Of a DNA stretch of 64,000 nt, positions 1 through 11,923 are shown in pieces (the first letter of the stretch is position 1; every line of letters begins with the position of its first letter). The position numbers and the translations under genes were made by a program. The stretch covers positions 434,001 through 498,000 of the forward strand of contig JAACJM010000027.1 of NCBI GenBank assembly GCA_013368315.1, written 5' to 3'. This DNA comes from Tetrapyrgos nigripes (Eukaryota > Basidiomycota > Agaricomycetes > Agaricales > Campanellaceae). Under the pieces are notes generated by a model. The model did no database searches, had not been told where the DNA came from, and saw only the letters and a program-made list of their open reading frames with translations.

Positions 1-1171
1 AGCCTGGGGCTGCTCCAGAGAGGAATGCCTAAGAGAACATGCTGGCATGAGTCTGACTACTGACAACACAAGGAAACCGTATGTATACTACGTAGGAACT
101 CTGCTCTAGACTCTGCCTAACCCTAACCCTAAGCCTGAACCTGGAGGAGGAAGGATGCCAATCCCTACTTCATCGTCAAGCAGCAAGCTGGGGTACCAGT
201 TCGTCCTCATCCTCACTGTCATTTCAAGTTGTGATTTTAAGTTACAGAATGCCTAGTATACGTAGTAAGTAAATAAGTGCCTGTCGGAACTGTCGTGCGT
301 GTTAGTTGTTGGCTTTGAAGATACCCAAAAGATATCTCTACCTCTACCTCTACCTCTTCCTCGAACAAGTTAAAAGTTAAAACGGACTTGGGGTCAACTT
401 GGTGGTTAAGGGAAAGAAACGTTGACCTACGTGCTATTTGCTAAAACTAAACCCAATTGGCATTGGGATTTATCACTCATTTACCGGAGTTGATGAGTTC
501 GTCGTGTAACTTTAACCTGAAGGTAACGGGCACTAAAGCCCGAAGCAAACCCGAAACCCGAAGCCCGTGGCGCCATGACCAGCTACCGCAATGCGGCTTT
601 ACTTTTAGAAGGCTTGAAGAACCAAGGTTAAAGAGACGGCGAGGCCTAGCCGCCTACACCTATAATTGCAGGCTCGCAGGTAGGTGTATACGTATATGTA
701 TATAGGATAGGATACAGACAGGAACAAAGGACAGGAAGAAGGAAAGGGAAGGGAAGCACCTGATACTGTACTATGTACTATGTACGACGCTTTGGAGTAA
801 AGGACAGAGATAAAGAAGTCCTGCACATACACCCATACCTACACCTTATACCTATAATCGCCCATCCCAACCAACAACAAAACAACGAAGGACAACGAAG
901 AATTAAACCAAGGCCAAACTAACAACTTGAAGAAAGCAAGCAAGCGATAGTACCAAGTATCAAGAGTATCAAAAATAAAGAGTAAAGAGTAGTGTCCGAT
1001 AATACCAATACCAGTCACAAATGTCCATTTTGCTACACCGCGTAGTTACACCGTACACCCGGCCGCGTCTGTCCAACGTCGTACTCATAACCCTCCAACC
1101 AATAGTCGTCTACATCTCCCCTTTACACCCAGTCCCTCACCTCACCCCTCTCCTCTCGTCCTTTAGAGTAC
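1..1171. other. No gene recognised; low-complexity upstream region
   Basis: I see no convincing coding sequence here. There is a short TACCTC run near 340-360, two adjacent telomere-like CCCTAA units near 119-132 (too short to mean much), and pyrimidine-rich sequence from about 1075. The right edge is the 3' side of the minus-strand gene ending at 1172. Confidence 0.4.
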
Positions 1172-1780
1172 TCAAAGTACCAACCCCCCACCAACAACAA
1201 CCCCACCCACGACAACCCCCACCATCCCCACAACCATCTTGACCTCTTCTCTCCCAATCCTCAACCCCATAGCCCCATTCCCCCCATTAAACTGCGTAAC
1301 CGTCGGTGTACCAGTAATCAAATCCCTAGAAATGGAAATGGACTCCGAGGTGGAGGATGTGTCTGAGCTGGTAGCGCTACTACTGCTGCTGCTACTGTTG
1401 TTATTAGAGCCAGAGGTCGATATGAGAGTAACAGTGGTGGAAGAGCCTCGGCTGTCGGTGGTGACGGTGACGGGGAAGGAGGTGGAGTTGGGGCCTGAAC
1501 CAGAGTTGGAGCCAGAGGGAGAGGTGGGCGCGGGACTTGAAGCGCTTCCGCCTGAGCCCGAGTTGGAATTGGAGTTGGAAGGGGAGTTGGTGGTGCCGCC
1601 CTGGGCGTTGGCTAGAGAGGGAAGGGCAGGAGGGAAAGAGGACAAAGGCGGAGGATTAGTTAGTCACCCAGACAGAGCGAGGATAAGGAATACTGGCGAT
1701 GACGCACCAAGAAGACCCAAGTGTGCGACCGCAAGGAAGAGTGCCAACACTGTAGTTTTGAAAGAGAGAGTGCTCCTCAT
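1172..1780 (-). CDS. Secreted Ser/Thr-rich protein, probably GPI-anchored (2 exons, 170 aa)
   Basis: Two exons, 1780..1708 and 1611..1172, joined by a 96-nt intron (donor GTGCGT, acceptor CTCTAG) give an open frame of 170 residues. The start at 1780 is chosen because it yields a textbook signal peptide: a Lys at residue 8, a hydrophobic stretch (VLALFLAVAHLGLL), then ANA-QGG, a good signal-peptidase site. The mature part is almost entirely Ser, Asn, Gly and Thr (residues ~25-140), as in heavily O-glycosylated fungal wall proteins. The last ~20 residues are Val/Gly/Leu hydrophobic with no charged tail, as expected for a GPI-attachment signal. I do not recognise a catalytic domain. A structural role in the wall or cell surface is inference. 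It lies downstream of, and on the same strand as, the decayed secreted-protein copy at 1935-2240; the two could once have been one gene. Confidence 0.6.
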
Positions 1781-1934
1781 CGTTGTTCGTCGTCCGGTGT
1801 TCGTTGTCCGGTTTTCTGGTTCACTTTACAAAGAGGCGAGCGAAAAGCGAAAAGGAGCGTGGAAAAGCGCAGGAGAGGATGCGACCAAGTGAGTCGAGTC
1901 GTTAAACAAGAGTTGGGGAGGGAAAGTTGAGGAA

Positions 1935-2240
1935 GAGGGTAGTCTGCTGGGTAGATGGTGGTTTCGGTCACCGTCAAAACAAACCCGTTGACGTTGGGAA
2001 GGAAAGCTGTGCACGTGGTGTCACACTCACCATCGCTAAATTGGGTAATGGTGACGTATGAGTCTGCGGAGTCTGGATTGGTCTGGTTCACGTGCTTTTG
2101 CTTTCTGACGTTCCCCCGCACGTTCAGAATCATGAGCTCAAACTTGTACGAAGGAAATCGCATGAATCCGGTGACTGGACAAGCCGATGCCTACTAAACA
2201 ATGGGAATGTCCGGAAGGAAACCGAAACGTTGACCCCTAC
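1935..2240 (-). pseudogene. Decayed copy of a small secreted-protein family (copy 1)
   Basis: In the minus strand the stretch QTNPDSADSYVTITQF at about 2050-2090 and TVTETTIYPADY at about 1945-1975 match the same words in the copies at 3939-4454 and 6960-7560. The first-exon region at 2170-2230 aligns base by base with the signal-peptide exon of the copy starting at 4454, but here it lacks an ATG and runs into a stop (ATT GTT TAG), with a deletion of roughly 10 bases in the hydrophobic stretch. The translation around it is otherwise open, so this copy has lost a usable start rather than decayed throughout. It sits in a larger duplicated block. No function is known for the family. Confidence 0.5.
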
Positions 2241-2790
2241 TCGTCCTTTCCGCTCTTTCCTTTCTTCCTTCTTCTTTACTCTTTCATCCCAACCTCCAAG
2301 CCCGCCACGACACCATGTCCTACACCCCTGGTTTCCGCCCGAATCTACCTCTACACGCAGCCACGTCACATCAAATCTTTCCTCCCTTTCCCAAAGCTAG
2401 ACATCGGAAGACGTCCCCCAACCAGTTCCACTGCTCAGCGCTCGGCAAGGAATAATTCTTCTCATAACCCTGTCAGAGGTTCCCAACCATATGCATATCG
2501 TATTTGTATTATAATATCGTCTGAGTCGCCTACTGATTCCTGAGTGAGAGTCAAACAGTAAACTCGACTTTAGATGCACTACTTACTTAATATTTCGGTA
2601 TCTCAAGCTCAAAGTCGTCGAATGCACTCCGCTACGGGCCTTGGGTACACTCAAATCGAATCTCCTAATATGACTAGTATGACTCGGGCTGAGGCAGGAA
2701 GACTACTTGGAGTGGGAGTCTCCTAAGAAGTAACAAGTAAGAAGCGTCTCTTCTCCAACATCTACCATTCCATCCATAATACGTATCGAC

Positions 2791-3938
2791 TCGGCACGAG
2801 GAGTGAAAGGCTTGATCTTCCGATCGGAAAAAGCAGTCAATAGTTCAAGTTGTTGTTGGACATGATATTACTATTACTACTGCTACCCCGCATGAGTTCG
2901 ACTCTGTATGTCTCTGATTTATTAACAGTACAGTAATATTCTTCCGTTTTTACGTTACGTTTCGTTCCGTTCCGTTTACGGCCCCAGCCAGGCTATTATC
3001 GACACGACACGTCCAAGACGCGCTGGAAACGACGCTTCAACATCAAGTACCACTAACACAAATGTCAAGGAATGAGTCACGGTATTTTCGAGGTTAGGAG
3101 AGGAGAGGGGGGGGATGGGGATGAGATCAATGAAAGGGAAGTGATGGAAAGGGGGTGAGGTGTAGAAGAGAGAAGGAAGGGAGGTTAAATCTTCATGTAG
3201 GACAGACAGAAATGTCCGGCTTTTCTTTTCTTTTCCTCTCACTCCTCATGCCAATTTCGTTACGTTGACTAACCGATAAGACACATACAGTCAGTCATAT
3301 TTTTTCATCTGTGTCATATATATCACAAAGCATCAGTTTACGCGTTATATGCGTTCATCGTCAATCGACCCTCGAGCTCGTTTCAAAAGTACTGTCAAGT
3401 CGTCTTACTATTACATTTACAAAGTCCTTAGACGCTATGAAGATGGAAAATTTCCATCCCAACACCACTTAACGCAACCGTCTACGCTTAAAAGTTGAAT
3501 GACGACACGTACAGCTCCCACTAGATGATTGTCACGCCACAAAAGATTTATTCACCAGACTACTATATATTAAGGTCGCATACGACTACGATGAAATACA
3601 CCTGAACGTCCTGATGCGCGTCCTATTGCTACGGAACATCTTTCTAATATTGCTCATGGGACGGTCTCTCTTCGGTGGTGGGGCAGGACATCTCTCCATC
3701 ATTCCAACTAACCTTCAGCCAGTGGGCGGTGAGGAGGCGCCGTATGCATCAGTGCCAAGTGTAAAGCAGTCATATATCAAAGATACATACAGCGCTCATG
3801 AAAGCCACCATCTCCCCATCATAGCTAGTAGGCTTTAGCAGACTAGACCTTCAAACACCAGGCTGAGGAAGGGATATAAGCGTTTCAGTACGTTGCCCCT
3901 GCAGCGCTGCATTAGTGTTCTTCTTCCTTCAACCCCTA
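2791..3938. other. No gene recognised
   Basis: Mostly non-coding. It contains the right part of duplicated block 1 (to about 3500) and a 74-codon plus-strand frame at 3614-3838 that starts with a Leu-rich hydrophobic stretch but has no supporting introns or recognised motif. I do not call it a gene. Confidence 0.35.
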
Positions 3939-4454
3939 TCATGGACACGTATCACACAGAGGCGTTGACCATTCAGCGTCGTGAGCACCGATGGACAGAG
4001 ACGTAAGTTGATCTTGACCCAAGGTATTACAAATTGCACAGTCAATCACTGAACACCCATTGCGTTGGAACGACGTCCAATTGTCCGAGGAAGAGCCTAG
4101 CTGGGGACATCCATTCAGAATCAAGGATATAAGACCATTCAGTGCAAGACGATTTCCTCTTGGGCAAGCAGGGACCTGATCACAAGACATCCTCGTGGAT
4201 CCCCAGATAGATTGTTTATTGGAGGTACGCGTGTTGAGGTCACCTAGAGGGAACACTGGGACAGAGGTCGCATTGGCGGAGTCTGGATTGGTCTGGTACG
4301 TGCTTTTGCTCATCGTTTTCGACGTATAACCCGCACGTTGGAAAGCAGCCTTAAATGTGCTCAAATTTGGACATCCGGCGACTGGACAAGCCGACACCCT
4401 CAGAAAGTAATAAGACAAAAAAAAAACAACGGGAATGTTTGGAAGAAACGCCAT
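3939..4454 (-). CDS. Small secreted cysteine-rich protein (171 aa)
   Basis: A single open frame of 171 residues. I chose the ATG at 4454 rather than the upstream in-frame ATG at 4526 because it is followed at once by a strong signal peptide (hydrophobic VVFFLSYYFLRVSA) ending before CPVAGCPN. The mature protein has about ten cysteines in pairs or clusters (CPVAGC near the N-terminus, CDQVPAC mid-way, CSVIDCAIC and CDTCP near the C-terminus), a pattern common in fungal effector-like secreted proteins stabilised by disulfides. The upstream region is conserved with the other family copies at 2.2, 7.5, 21.6 and 25.7 kb, which suggests a shared promoter. This is the only copy in the window with an intact signal exon. 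An alternative is that a GTGACC within the frame is a splice site and the true C-terminus differs. Function unknown. Confidence 0.5.
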   Translation of the reverse strand: MAFLPNIPVVFFLSYYFLRVSACPVAGCPNLSTFKAAFQRAGYTSKTMSKSTYQTNPDSANATSVPVFPLGDLNTRTSNKQSIWGSTRMSCDQVPACPRGNRLALNGLISLILNGCPQLGSSSDNWTSFQRNGCSVIDCAICNTLGQDQLTSLSIGAHDAEWSTPLCDTCP

Positions 4455-5104
4455 TTGACCCTCACTACTACTACTATTCGTCCTTTCCTCTCTTTCCTTT
4501 CCCTTCTTCTTTACTCTTTCATCCAAATCTCCGAACCCACCACCACCACACCGTGTCCGGTTCCAGCCCCAATCTAGATTCTGCCCGCAGCGACGTCACA
4601 CTAAATCTTTCCTTCCTTTCGGACCTTTCCAGGTCCCAAAGCTAGACAACGTCGCAACGACAACAATGAAGACGTCCTCCCCCAACCAGTTCCACTACTC
4701 AGCGCTCAGCAATGAACGATTCATTCTTCTCATAAATTGTAAGTTATAACCCTCTTTCCCGGGCATCTCCATTGTCAGCTACTCAGCTCCTGGCCATATC
4801 ATATCGTTCTTAAGCTTTGCTTACTGACTCTGAATTTGGAAAGTCAAACTGGATCAAATTCGATTTTCCGGGATGCCAATGCACTACTTAGTACTCGAGT
4901 AGCTCAACCTCAAGCCTCAAGCCTAAGCCTCAAACTCAAGCCTCAAAGCCGTCAAGTCTCCACTACCCACTACAATCGCTACTTCCTTACGTAGACGTCG
5001 AGGTAGACACTTTTTCACTAACTCCCGCTCGATGGAAATTTTCCACCATAACATTATTGGCACCACTTAACGCAGCTGCCGGTACGCTTTCCCATTGTGA
5101 CTGT

Positions 5105-5420
5105 TGGTTGTTACGAGGCCCTTTAGGGTCTTTTTCTTACCGCATCGTGTATATAGATTCAAACGCCATGGAACAGGTGAACCGTAACATCATACGGAGA
5201 TGATAGATCGCTTGTCCCTTCCATTCGGTCTGGAGTCGGGCATACCGGCGTTTGCCGCCGTGACGCCATGTGCCTTGCTTGACAACCGCTCTTGGGCTGC
5301 GGCCGCCAACCATCATCTTCCTCGCGCCGATGACGCTCGACGAACGTGTCCCTGGGCCTCATCGTTACCACGGAAAGCGGTGACCCATAAATCCTTTCAT
5401 CGTGCAAAGACCAGCTGGTA
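5105..5420. repeat. Dispersed repeat with GAGGCCCTTTAGGGTC hairpin (copy A)
   Basis: Begins with a small hairpin (GAGGCCCTTTAGGGTC) followed by sequence that resembles 47,650-48,000 in order: a CCGGCGTTTGCCG word, CCATGTGCCT..CTTGACAACCGCTCTTG, then CCATCATC..CTCGC..CGATGA. A third, more diverged copy starts near 31,535. No coding potential of its own is evident. Confidence 0.5.
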
Positions 5421-5992
5421 ATGATCTACCATTTAAGTACATTCGAGTTCATATCATCAAGTCACTTCGAACTTATTCCTACGAGACTTTGACCTCTTCA
5501 AAGCATCAGAAGTGCGATTCATCATATCACAGTATATATGGATAGTTAGGTACAGGTACAAGTAATAATGGAGTTCTTGATTAAAAGGCTTCTCTACCAA
5601 ATTGGCAGTGATAGTAGCGGCATACTTAATAGCAGTGGGAGTCAAGCAGTCGGAATTGGCAGTGCTAAAGTACTAGTGAAACTTCAAAGATCTTTTGATC
5701 TTCTGCATCCATCTTCCTGCGACGACAGCTTTGACAGTCAATCGGCTGATATCTCTATCATGAACCATGCGCAACGACTTGATGAAACTAGCATCCTATC
5801 TATCCTACATAGAGAGTCCAAAGCTGAAATTACATTTCCCATAACTGAAGCTGAACGACGACCGCGTACACTTGAACCCTTTTTCAATCCTAGAGTGCGA
5901 CATTAAGTAGAATGACCATATGACGTCTGACGATGACTTTCCCAACCTTTCCACATTCATTTTATTCTCGTCATTCACCTCGACATGTACAG
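5421..5992. other. No gene recognised
   Basis: AT-rich downstream flank of the membrane-protein gene. The open frames on both strands are short and have no recognisable domain or splice structure. Confidence 0.3.
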
Positions 5993-6650
5993 TCACCAAT
6001 GAGCCTGATACTGGGAAGGAACAGCGACATTCCGATATTCATATCCGAGTCGACCGTGACCGTATTTCTCACTTTCTGCTCCTCCCAACATCTGCATCTG
6101 CATCTGCATCTGCGTCGGTGCAGTATCCTGAACCCAAACCTGATTCAGAGACTGGAGTTCGCTCTGAGCTTGAGCTGGAACTTGAGCTGGAACTTGAGTT
6201 CCCTCCGGATTTCTGCTTGCACCATTACTATTGCGACGATCCTTGCGTTTGATATAACACTTGTAGATGGCCCCGGCTACCAAAGCGGTAAGGACGAGGA
6301 CGGAGATGACGATTCCAGCTGTGTCTCCGGCCGAGATGCTTGCAGCAGTATCGGTACTATAGATGAGGAAATGAGATAGATAATATCAGTATTGCTATGG
6401 GTATGAATATGAACGAGTCCGAGAATATGGCATGAAAATGCTTGGATGTATGGAATGTGAAAGAGAAAGCCTGGCGGCTCCTGAAGTTGAGAGACGATAG
6501 ACTTACGCAGCACCCGGAATCGATGGCATGTCGTGTGTATGCGACAAGTATACACTCGGAGGGAGAGAAAGACGATTGACAGATGAAAGAAACGCAGGAA
6601 AGTGGTATCGATAAATAAGATACCGTCCAATACACCTTTGTTCAAAATGG
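5993..6650 (-). CDS. Single-pass membrane protein, C-terminal part (5' end unresolved)
   Basis: Two exons are supported: one ending at 6507 (donor GTAAGT) and a last exon 6356..5993 (acceptor CTATAG). Joined, they read ..PSIPGAATDTAASISAGDTAGIV.. in one frame. The last exon has a Thr/Ser-rich stalk, then one transmembrane segment (IVISVLVLTALVAGAIYKCY) followed by basic residues (IKRKDRR), then a cytoplasmic tail with low-complexity runs (VPAQVPAQAQ and MQMQMQMQM). This resembles fungal Ser/Thr-rich type I membrane proteins, which often act as surface sensors, but I see nothing specific enough to assign a role. The 5' end may have come from the secreted-family copy at 6960-7560 just upstream on the same strand; I could not build a continuous model through it. 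Confidence 0.45.
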
Positions 6651-6959
6651 AGTTATGGTGGACTACAGAAGAAGCAGCTTTTCTCGATGGTGCTACGCTA
6701 GAACTTGATCAACAGTAGTGAAAAAGATGGATGGATAGGAACGAGTGACGTGCTGATCTTGGACAATAATATCTACCGGGCTATCAGGGTTCAATTATTT
6801 ACCAACTCAACCGAGTATTGTCTACGTTGTCGGATGAGCTCGAATACTTACAATCAACCTCCTGCATCAGTGTTTTGGGAAAATCATTCACGGGCACTTG
6901 CCCCAACAAGCGGCTGCAAGCTATGAGTCCGCGAGTCGGACTGGCGGACTCCGAATGTC

Positions 6960-7560
6960 TACAAGCTGCTAAGAGAATAAGTATCATTAGTGTTAGGGAG
7001 GGAAAGTCGAAGAAGAGGCTAGTCTGCTGGTAGATGGTCGTTTCAGTCACTGTGAAACAAACCCTGTTGGGAAGGAAATGAAGTATTGCCGTATTCTTAT
7101 ATACTACTTTCCCTACGCTATCTGAGAGGATTAGTAAGTTAAGATAGCTACTCTGTAAGATAACCCTGAGTCAGAAGCACTCAAAAGGATGAGTAACGTC
7201 GTAGGGAGGTTTTTCTCTAAATCAAAGCCAAATTCTCGACGATAAGCTTGCCGAATTGTTGCCGAATGCCGACGGTGTGAAGCTATAGGGCTTTGGGAAT
7301 AGCAAGCACAACCCGAGGCTGGCCACAACAGAAAGCTATGATCATGAGTCTGCTGCGAGTTTTGTGCTTTTACTTTTGCTCACCACACATGTTGGAAAGT
7401 GAGCTATGAGCTCAAAATACCGGATATAGGCCACAAAGAAGACGAAGGAGATCGCATCCAGCGTGTCGGCAACCCAAGCCGACGCCTTTAGAAAGTAATA
7501 ACGACAAAGAACCGCCTTTCGTCTCTTGCTTCCTCTTTGAAACTTTTACCTTCAGCTCAT
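6960..7560 (-). pseudogene. Decayed copy of the small secreted-protein family (copy 3)
   Basis: The minus strand at about 7500-7440 reads YYFLKASAW.., matching YYFLRVSACPV of the copy at 4454, and 7075-7025 reads FTVTETTIYQQTS.., matching LTVTETTIYPAD of copy 1. The coding words are separated by frameshifts and the Cys-Pro-Val start of the mature protein is lost. It could still supply upstream exons to the membrane-protein gene ending at 5993. Confidence 0.45.
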
Positions 7561-8118
7561 TTTCATCGGACCTCTGACCTACTAGTATATAGACGGTCTC
7601 AACACTCAGACTGCAAAGTTTATGAAAGCATGAAGCCTGAAGGAAAGGATAACTTTTGGCTGAAGTTGGGTGCGTGTAAAGCGTTAGTATGATTACAAGC
7701 TCGAACTCATGCTTATGCTCGTATGTTATACTCTCATTGGTCTTAACTCAGCTGCCAGCGGAATCCACAACATTGTATTGTGTTCACGTCGAAGCCATCA
7801 CGTGGACTCATGTTGATCTCCTTAGGAACCATTGTTGGTTCATCGCTGTTTGTTGCTCGTTGTTCGATTTCCCCTAGGCTCGTTAACACTGCAAATCACT
7901 ATAGCTTGATTCATGAGGCTACGCCATGCAATTTTTTCCGAGTCAGACCATGACGAAGGGCAGCGAATTACCACATGACAGTTGTCAACTTCTCTCATTG
8001 TCTACAGACTAACAAACGATCAACAACGTACAGACTACTGTAAATATTTCGGGAGGTAAGAATCCAAGACACCGCTCATACACTGGCAAAGTACGCTACT
8101 CAACACCAGCACCAACGC
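7561..8118. other. No gene recognised
   Basis: Intergenic sequence. A 62-codon plus-strand frame (7689-7877) has no recognisable feature. Confidence 0.3.
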
Positions 8119-9269
8119 CTATGCACCAGCGACTGTAGAAATTACTTCAGCCACCTCAGATACCTCGTTCTGGTTCTTCATCGCTAGTACAAGCGCAGCT
8201 ATGCATTGCTCCATAATAGGCATTGCCACTCCCTCCTCAAAGCGCAACGTTGTTCTTCCCATCTCCGTGCGGAATGAACCGAGTTCTACTGTAACAGAAC
8301 CGTCTTGACTTTGATCTTGGCGTTGAAGCTGCTTCCCGGTAGAGTCGATCGAGCGGATTATCATGAAAATAAGTAAGTCTCGAGAATTCATGTACATGCA
8401 TGGGATTCAGTGCCTTGGTAATTTACTCACCTTGAATAATCCTTTGGACTGCACACTCCCTTTCCATTTGTACAAACACCCATCGAATGCGGTAAATTCG
8501 ACGTTACTAAATGATTAGTAAAAGACCGTCAGGACTTTTTTTTTTCAAATAGTAGGTAGGCATCAAAAGGATGACATACGGACCCACGCAAAAAGGACAC
8601 CTTCACCTTTCCCAACTCTCTATCCCAAACCTTCACCACCGGAGTGCAATCCAATGCGTTACTCCCTATTGTCGCCATCTTCTTCATCTTCCTCTCCGTA
8701 CCACTACCATTTTTCTCCAATTCCAACTTATATACCGTCGTCTTTTTATCCCCCAATGCTTTCGACGTTCTCGATTCGGTTTTATACTTTGGAACAATAA
8801 CAAAACCTTCGCCTTCGGAAGTACTAATGGGAGTGAGAGTCGAAATCGAGGCATTGGCTAGGGAGGGATCTTCGACGAGGAATGTTCGGCCAGTGCCATT
8901 TGGCGCTGATATTATCAATGGATGACTGGAACTGTGACCAGCGCCAGGACTCGGAAGTGTGTGCATATCACTGGGAGGTGGCTGGGACAGTGCGTAATAA
9001 GGATTTGGAAAGTTCGGTTTTTGGGGTTGCTCATAGTATTGATATCGAGAAGGAGGTGGACTGCCAGGATAGCCTTGAGGATATGAATAGTTGCAGGGGT
9101 ACGGATTTTGCGGAGGAGGAGGGGGGGAAGGAGACTGGAAATTCAATTGAGAGCCAGACTGGAGTGAAGGCGAGGGTTTACGCGGAGGCGGACTCGAATG
9201 TTTGGGATCAAGAGCATCGATCAGCTTTTTGTCCAGTGAGTCAAGAAAATTGCTAAGTCCGCTGGGCAT
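8119..9269 (-). CDS. Proline-rich protein with C-terminal DUF6593-like (tubby-like fold) domain (3 exons, 323 aa)
   Basis: Exons 9269..8584, 8506..8431 and 8328..8119 give 324 in-frame codons including the stop. Intron 1 has a perfect TACTAAT branch site just before its TTTAG acceptor. Intron 2 runs from GTGAGT to GCAG. The start at 9269 gives a clean N-terminus; the open frame extends upstream but that part looks non-coding. Residues ~25-105 are Pro/Tyr/Ser-rich (SPPPRKP, SPSPPPPPQNPY, YPQGYPGSPP), probably disordered. The C-terminal ~160 residues contain F-T-A-F-D-G-C-L-Y-K-W-K, the signature I associate with the DUF6593 family of basidiomycetes, followed by a strand-rich region and a hydrophobic helix (MPIMEQCIAALVLAM). 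Function is unknown for the family. The match is from recalled motif only, so the domain name is moderate confidence while the gene model is good. Confidence 0.65.
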
Positions 9270-11099
9270 GGTACTGATTGATGTGTTGTCTGCGAAGGCC
9301 AGTGAGTATTTAACAGAAATCCACTGTCCCATCAGACCGTTGTAGGCCGACACATGATAAATGTATAACGTAAAGCGCACTGCTCTCGCTCCTCCACCAC
9401 AGCCGAGCAATTAATGACGATGGATTTGCAACAAGTTTGTGGGCTGCAAGCCGGGATCCCCATCTAGAGTATGCGCAACCACTACCATCCTCTCGGTGGG
9501 CTGGGTTACTTATCAGTGCAGCCGTGAGCGCACCTTCTCCGTCTAAACGTCACTCTCGATCCAAATCTCTCAACTACAGTCTTATTCTCGTCAGTCTCTT
9601 CACACCTGTCAAGAAAAATCGTAAACAAACATGCTTAGGTAGAATTACGAGGTATGAAGGCAGTACGTCCTTCGGAGAATTGAGAAAGAAGATTTATTAT
9701 AAATATTATCGTCATATCAACAAGAGCAGGGCCATCACGACGCCCAAAAACGCCGAGCAAGCGCTGTCAAACCTACTATAAGTGGGAGATCATGAGCTTG
9801 AAACCCAAAAAGATTGAATGGGTGCATGAGCACTGTCCGACCATCTATGGAAAGCAGGAAGGGCCCGCTCAAGCAGGAAGGGCTTGCTCACTTAAGCGAG
9901 CATAAGCGCGGTGATGGAGCATAAATAAGGCAGTAGGACCCCGGACACTTCTATTTTTGAATAAATTATTATACACGTGCTGTTTACTCTGCCTCTTCGT
10001 CATCACTTAGTCCCCTAGGCAGACAACCGAATACATTCCATGTATATGGAGTCCGCTAGGACGCGCGTCAATTGATTTTAGCCGTCAGCGGTTTATTACA
10101 TAAACTCCAAAAAAGGAAATCAGGTACTTACACGTCTTTTACATTCTTTTGTTCATCTGCATGATTTTTTGTTCATGGTCTCTATTCTTCATTTATGGCA
10201 CCTATGCCAGCTGACAAAGTACTCGGAACCCATTTTTATCCTCAGACGGCGGCCCAAAACCGCTCAGAAGGACCCGCGGGAAAATTTTCGGCAATTGCCG
10301 TACCGCACTGTAACAGACTTTAAGAGCCTTTGGACTCATTTTCCCCAGAATAACTCCCCTGGACATGTAGAATGGTAAATCTACATCCTACCCCTGGTCT
10401 AATCCCGAAAATCGCGCAGAAACATCGCAACTCAGAAGGTCAGTTCAGAAATTGACGGATGCGGCTATGAAAGGGGTGTGGGCCAGCACCGCAGCGTGGC
10501 GAGTAGAGGCCGTAGGTAGCTAAAAACATAAAGTACACATTTTGTTATTGAAGTTCTTTATCTTCCCCCAATAAATACTGGTACATGTAGAAAACTATTT
10601 TGTCTTTTTAACTGGGTCAGATAACAGAATTAAAAACTTGAGATTCAAAGCCAGTGTAGCTTCACCACTACCAATGTAATATCCAACTGTATACCTGACT
10701 GAGCACATACTTCCTGCTGGAATTTCCTCTGTTAATAGTGGAAGGGAAGATAGTAATGTAAGTAGGCGCAAAGGAGAGCCATTTGATGGATAGCCCGCTT
10801 AGAAAGCTCCATGAGCAACATCCGAGACGATAGTTTGAGTCATAGAGGACAGAAAACAAGCAAAAAAGGGAGAGGTTGGTGACAATTAAGATTGAAATGG
10901 CACCGTCGTTTATAAAGAGTTTGATTTGATGTAGTAGTCAAGGGCCAAGGCGAAGACCGGGAAAAATCGGGGAACAATTCATATAGCCACAAGCGGAAAA
11001 TGGGTGTAAAGAACTCAGCCTCATTCTTCAGCCTCGTAACTACAGGATACAGGACTAATAATCACTAGACTCCTCATCTGAACACATTCCGCCACTTTA
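9270..11099. other. No gene recognised; possible solo-LTR-like stretch near 9.77-10.02 kb
   Basis: No supported gene. Around 9,780-10,020 a GC-rich tract with duplicated CAGGAAGGGC units is followed by CATAAATAAGG (TATA-like) and AATAAA, an arrangement seen in retrotransposon LTRs, but I cannot find matching ends or a target duplication. The stretch 10,900-11,100 may include 5' sequence of the alpha-kinase gene that follows. Confidence 0.3.
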
Positions 11100-11444
11100 A
11101 CAGTTGACCCCTCCTTCGACAATGAGATTGGTCATGGTGGCTTCAAGACTTGTCATCCGGCCTGGCTTACTTCTGCCTCAGCGAAGGAGTTGTATCAGTG
11201 GAAGTGCAATCAAAATCCGTGAGTTGTTTTCTTTCCTACCTGATATTGATCCTGATTGCATGATACCCAGAACTAGCAATAAGCGTTCTCGATTTCAAGG
11301 TTCTCTTGAATTTGACAAAATCATCATTGAAGCCAATTTGCATCATTATGCTGTTGCTTTGACCACATTTGCCCTTGGCTATATTGATAGACAAATACAG
11401 AACAAAGGTAAGCATTCATTCAGACAGTCCCTTACCATCTAATT

Positions 11445-11550
11445 ACCATCGGCAGGACACGCAAGGTTAAAACCTGAGAGCGCCCGTCATAGATCCGACA
11501 ACTCGGGTCCAGTCCGGGTAAGTCCTCCTGTGCACCGGACCTATCCAATA
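11445..11550. repeat. Left terminal inverted repeat of the MULE-like element
   Basis: Matches the reverse complement of 17765-17877, including the blocks GGTTAAAACCTGAGAGCGCC and CAACTCGGGTCCAGTCCGG. The AT-rich host intron sequence stops sharply at 11444. Confidence 0.8.
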
Positions 11551-11923
11551 GTTGTCAGTTCGAGTATTCCTTAGTGTACAGTGCACTTGTGTAAATATGT
11601 AAGTATTTTGAGTGCCTAAGGCTGATGAGTCAAAAGTTTGAGTGAGTCAAAGGACGTCGAAGGTATAGGGACCGTGGAAAATTTATCGGGAATATCCGTA
11701 GTACACTGCGTCGGTTGCCACGCGATGGCCCCTATCGTGGGGCGAGTCCGTTATGACTCTTGAGAGCTTCGGGAGACAGACGTATCCACGATGAGGATAG
11801 GATAGCCTAAGGTAGATATCATAAATATAAGGTACTATTAAGTACCTACATAGATAGTCATATATAAATACATACTGCTGCTATGGGAGGAGTTGAAACT
11901 ACATACTGGCTGCTCATATCAAA

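Larger units (their letters stand above)
2050..5100. repeat. Tandem segmental duplication (about 2050-3500 and about 4230-5100)
   Basis: Several anchors recur in the same order in both halves: the QTNPDSA coding word, the CGTCCTTTCC..CTTTACTCTTTCATCC pyrimidine tract (2243-2290 and 4470-4530), CCCAACCAGTTCCACT..CAGCGCTC (2417-2443 and 4682-4708), GTCAAAC..CTCGACTTTAGATG against GTCAAACTGG..TTCGATTTTCC, and CACCACTTAACGCA (3464 and 5061). The copies differ by many indels, so the duplication is not recent. The first half is longer because it holds extra sequence between 2800 and 3400. Confidence 0.6.

Noticed and set aside
117..134. CCTAACCCTAACCCTAAG, telomere-like
   Set aside because: Only two to three units, embedded in unrelated sequence; not evidence of a telomere or of an internal telomere array.
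1239..1892. 217-codon plus-strand frame rich in Glu and Leu
   Set aside because: It is the antisense of the Ser-rich exon (Ser codons give Leu/Glu-type codons on the other strand); the minus strand has the signal peptide and splice sites.
9774..10020. Possible solo LTR
   Set aside because: TATA-like and AATAAA signals are present but no TG..CA ends or target duplication could be shown.
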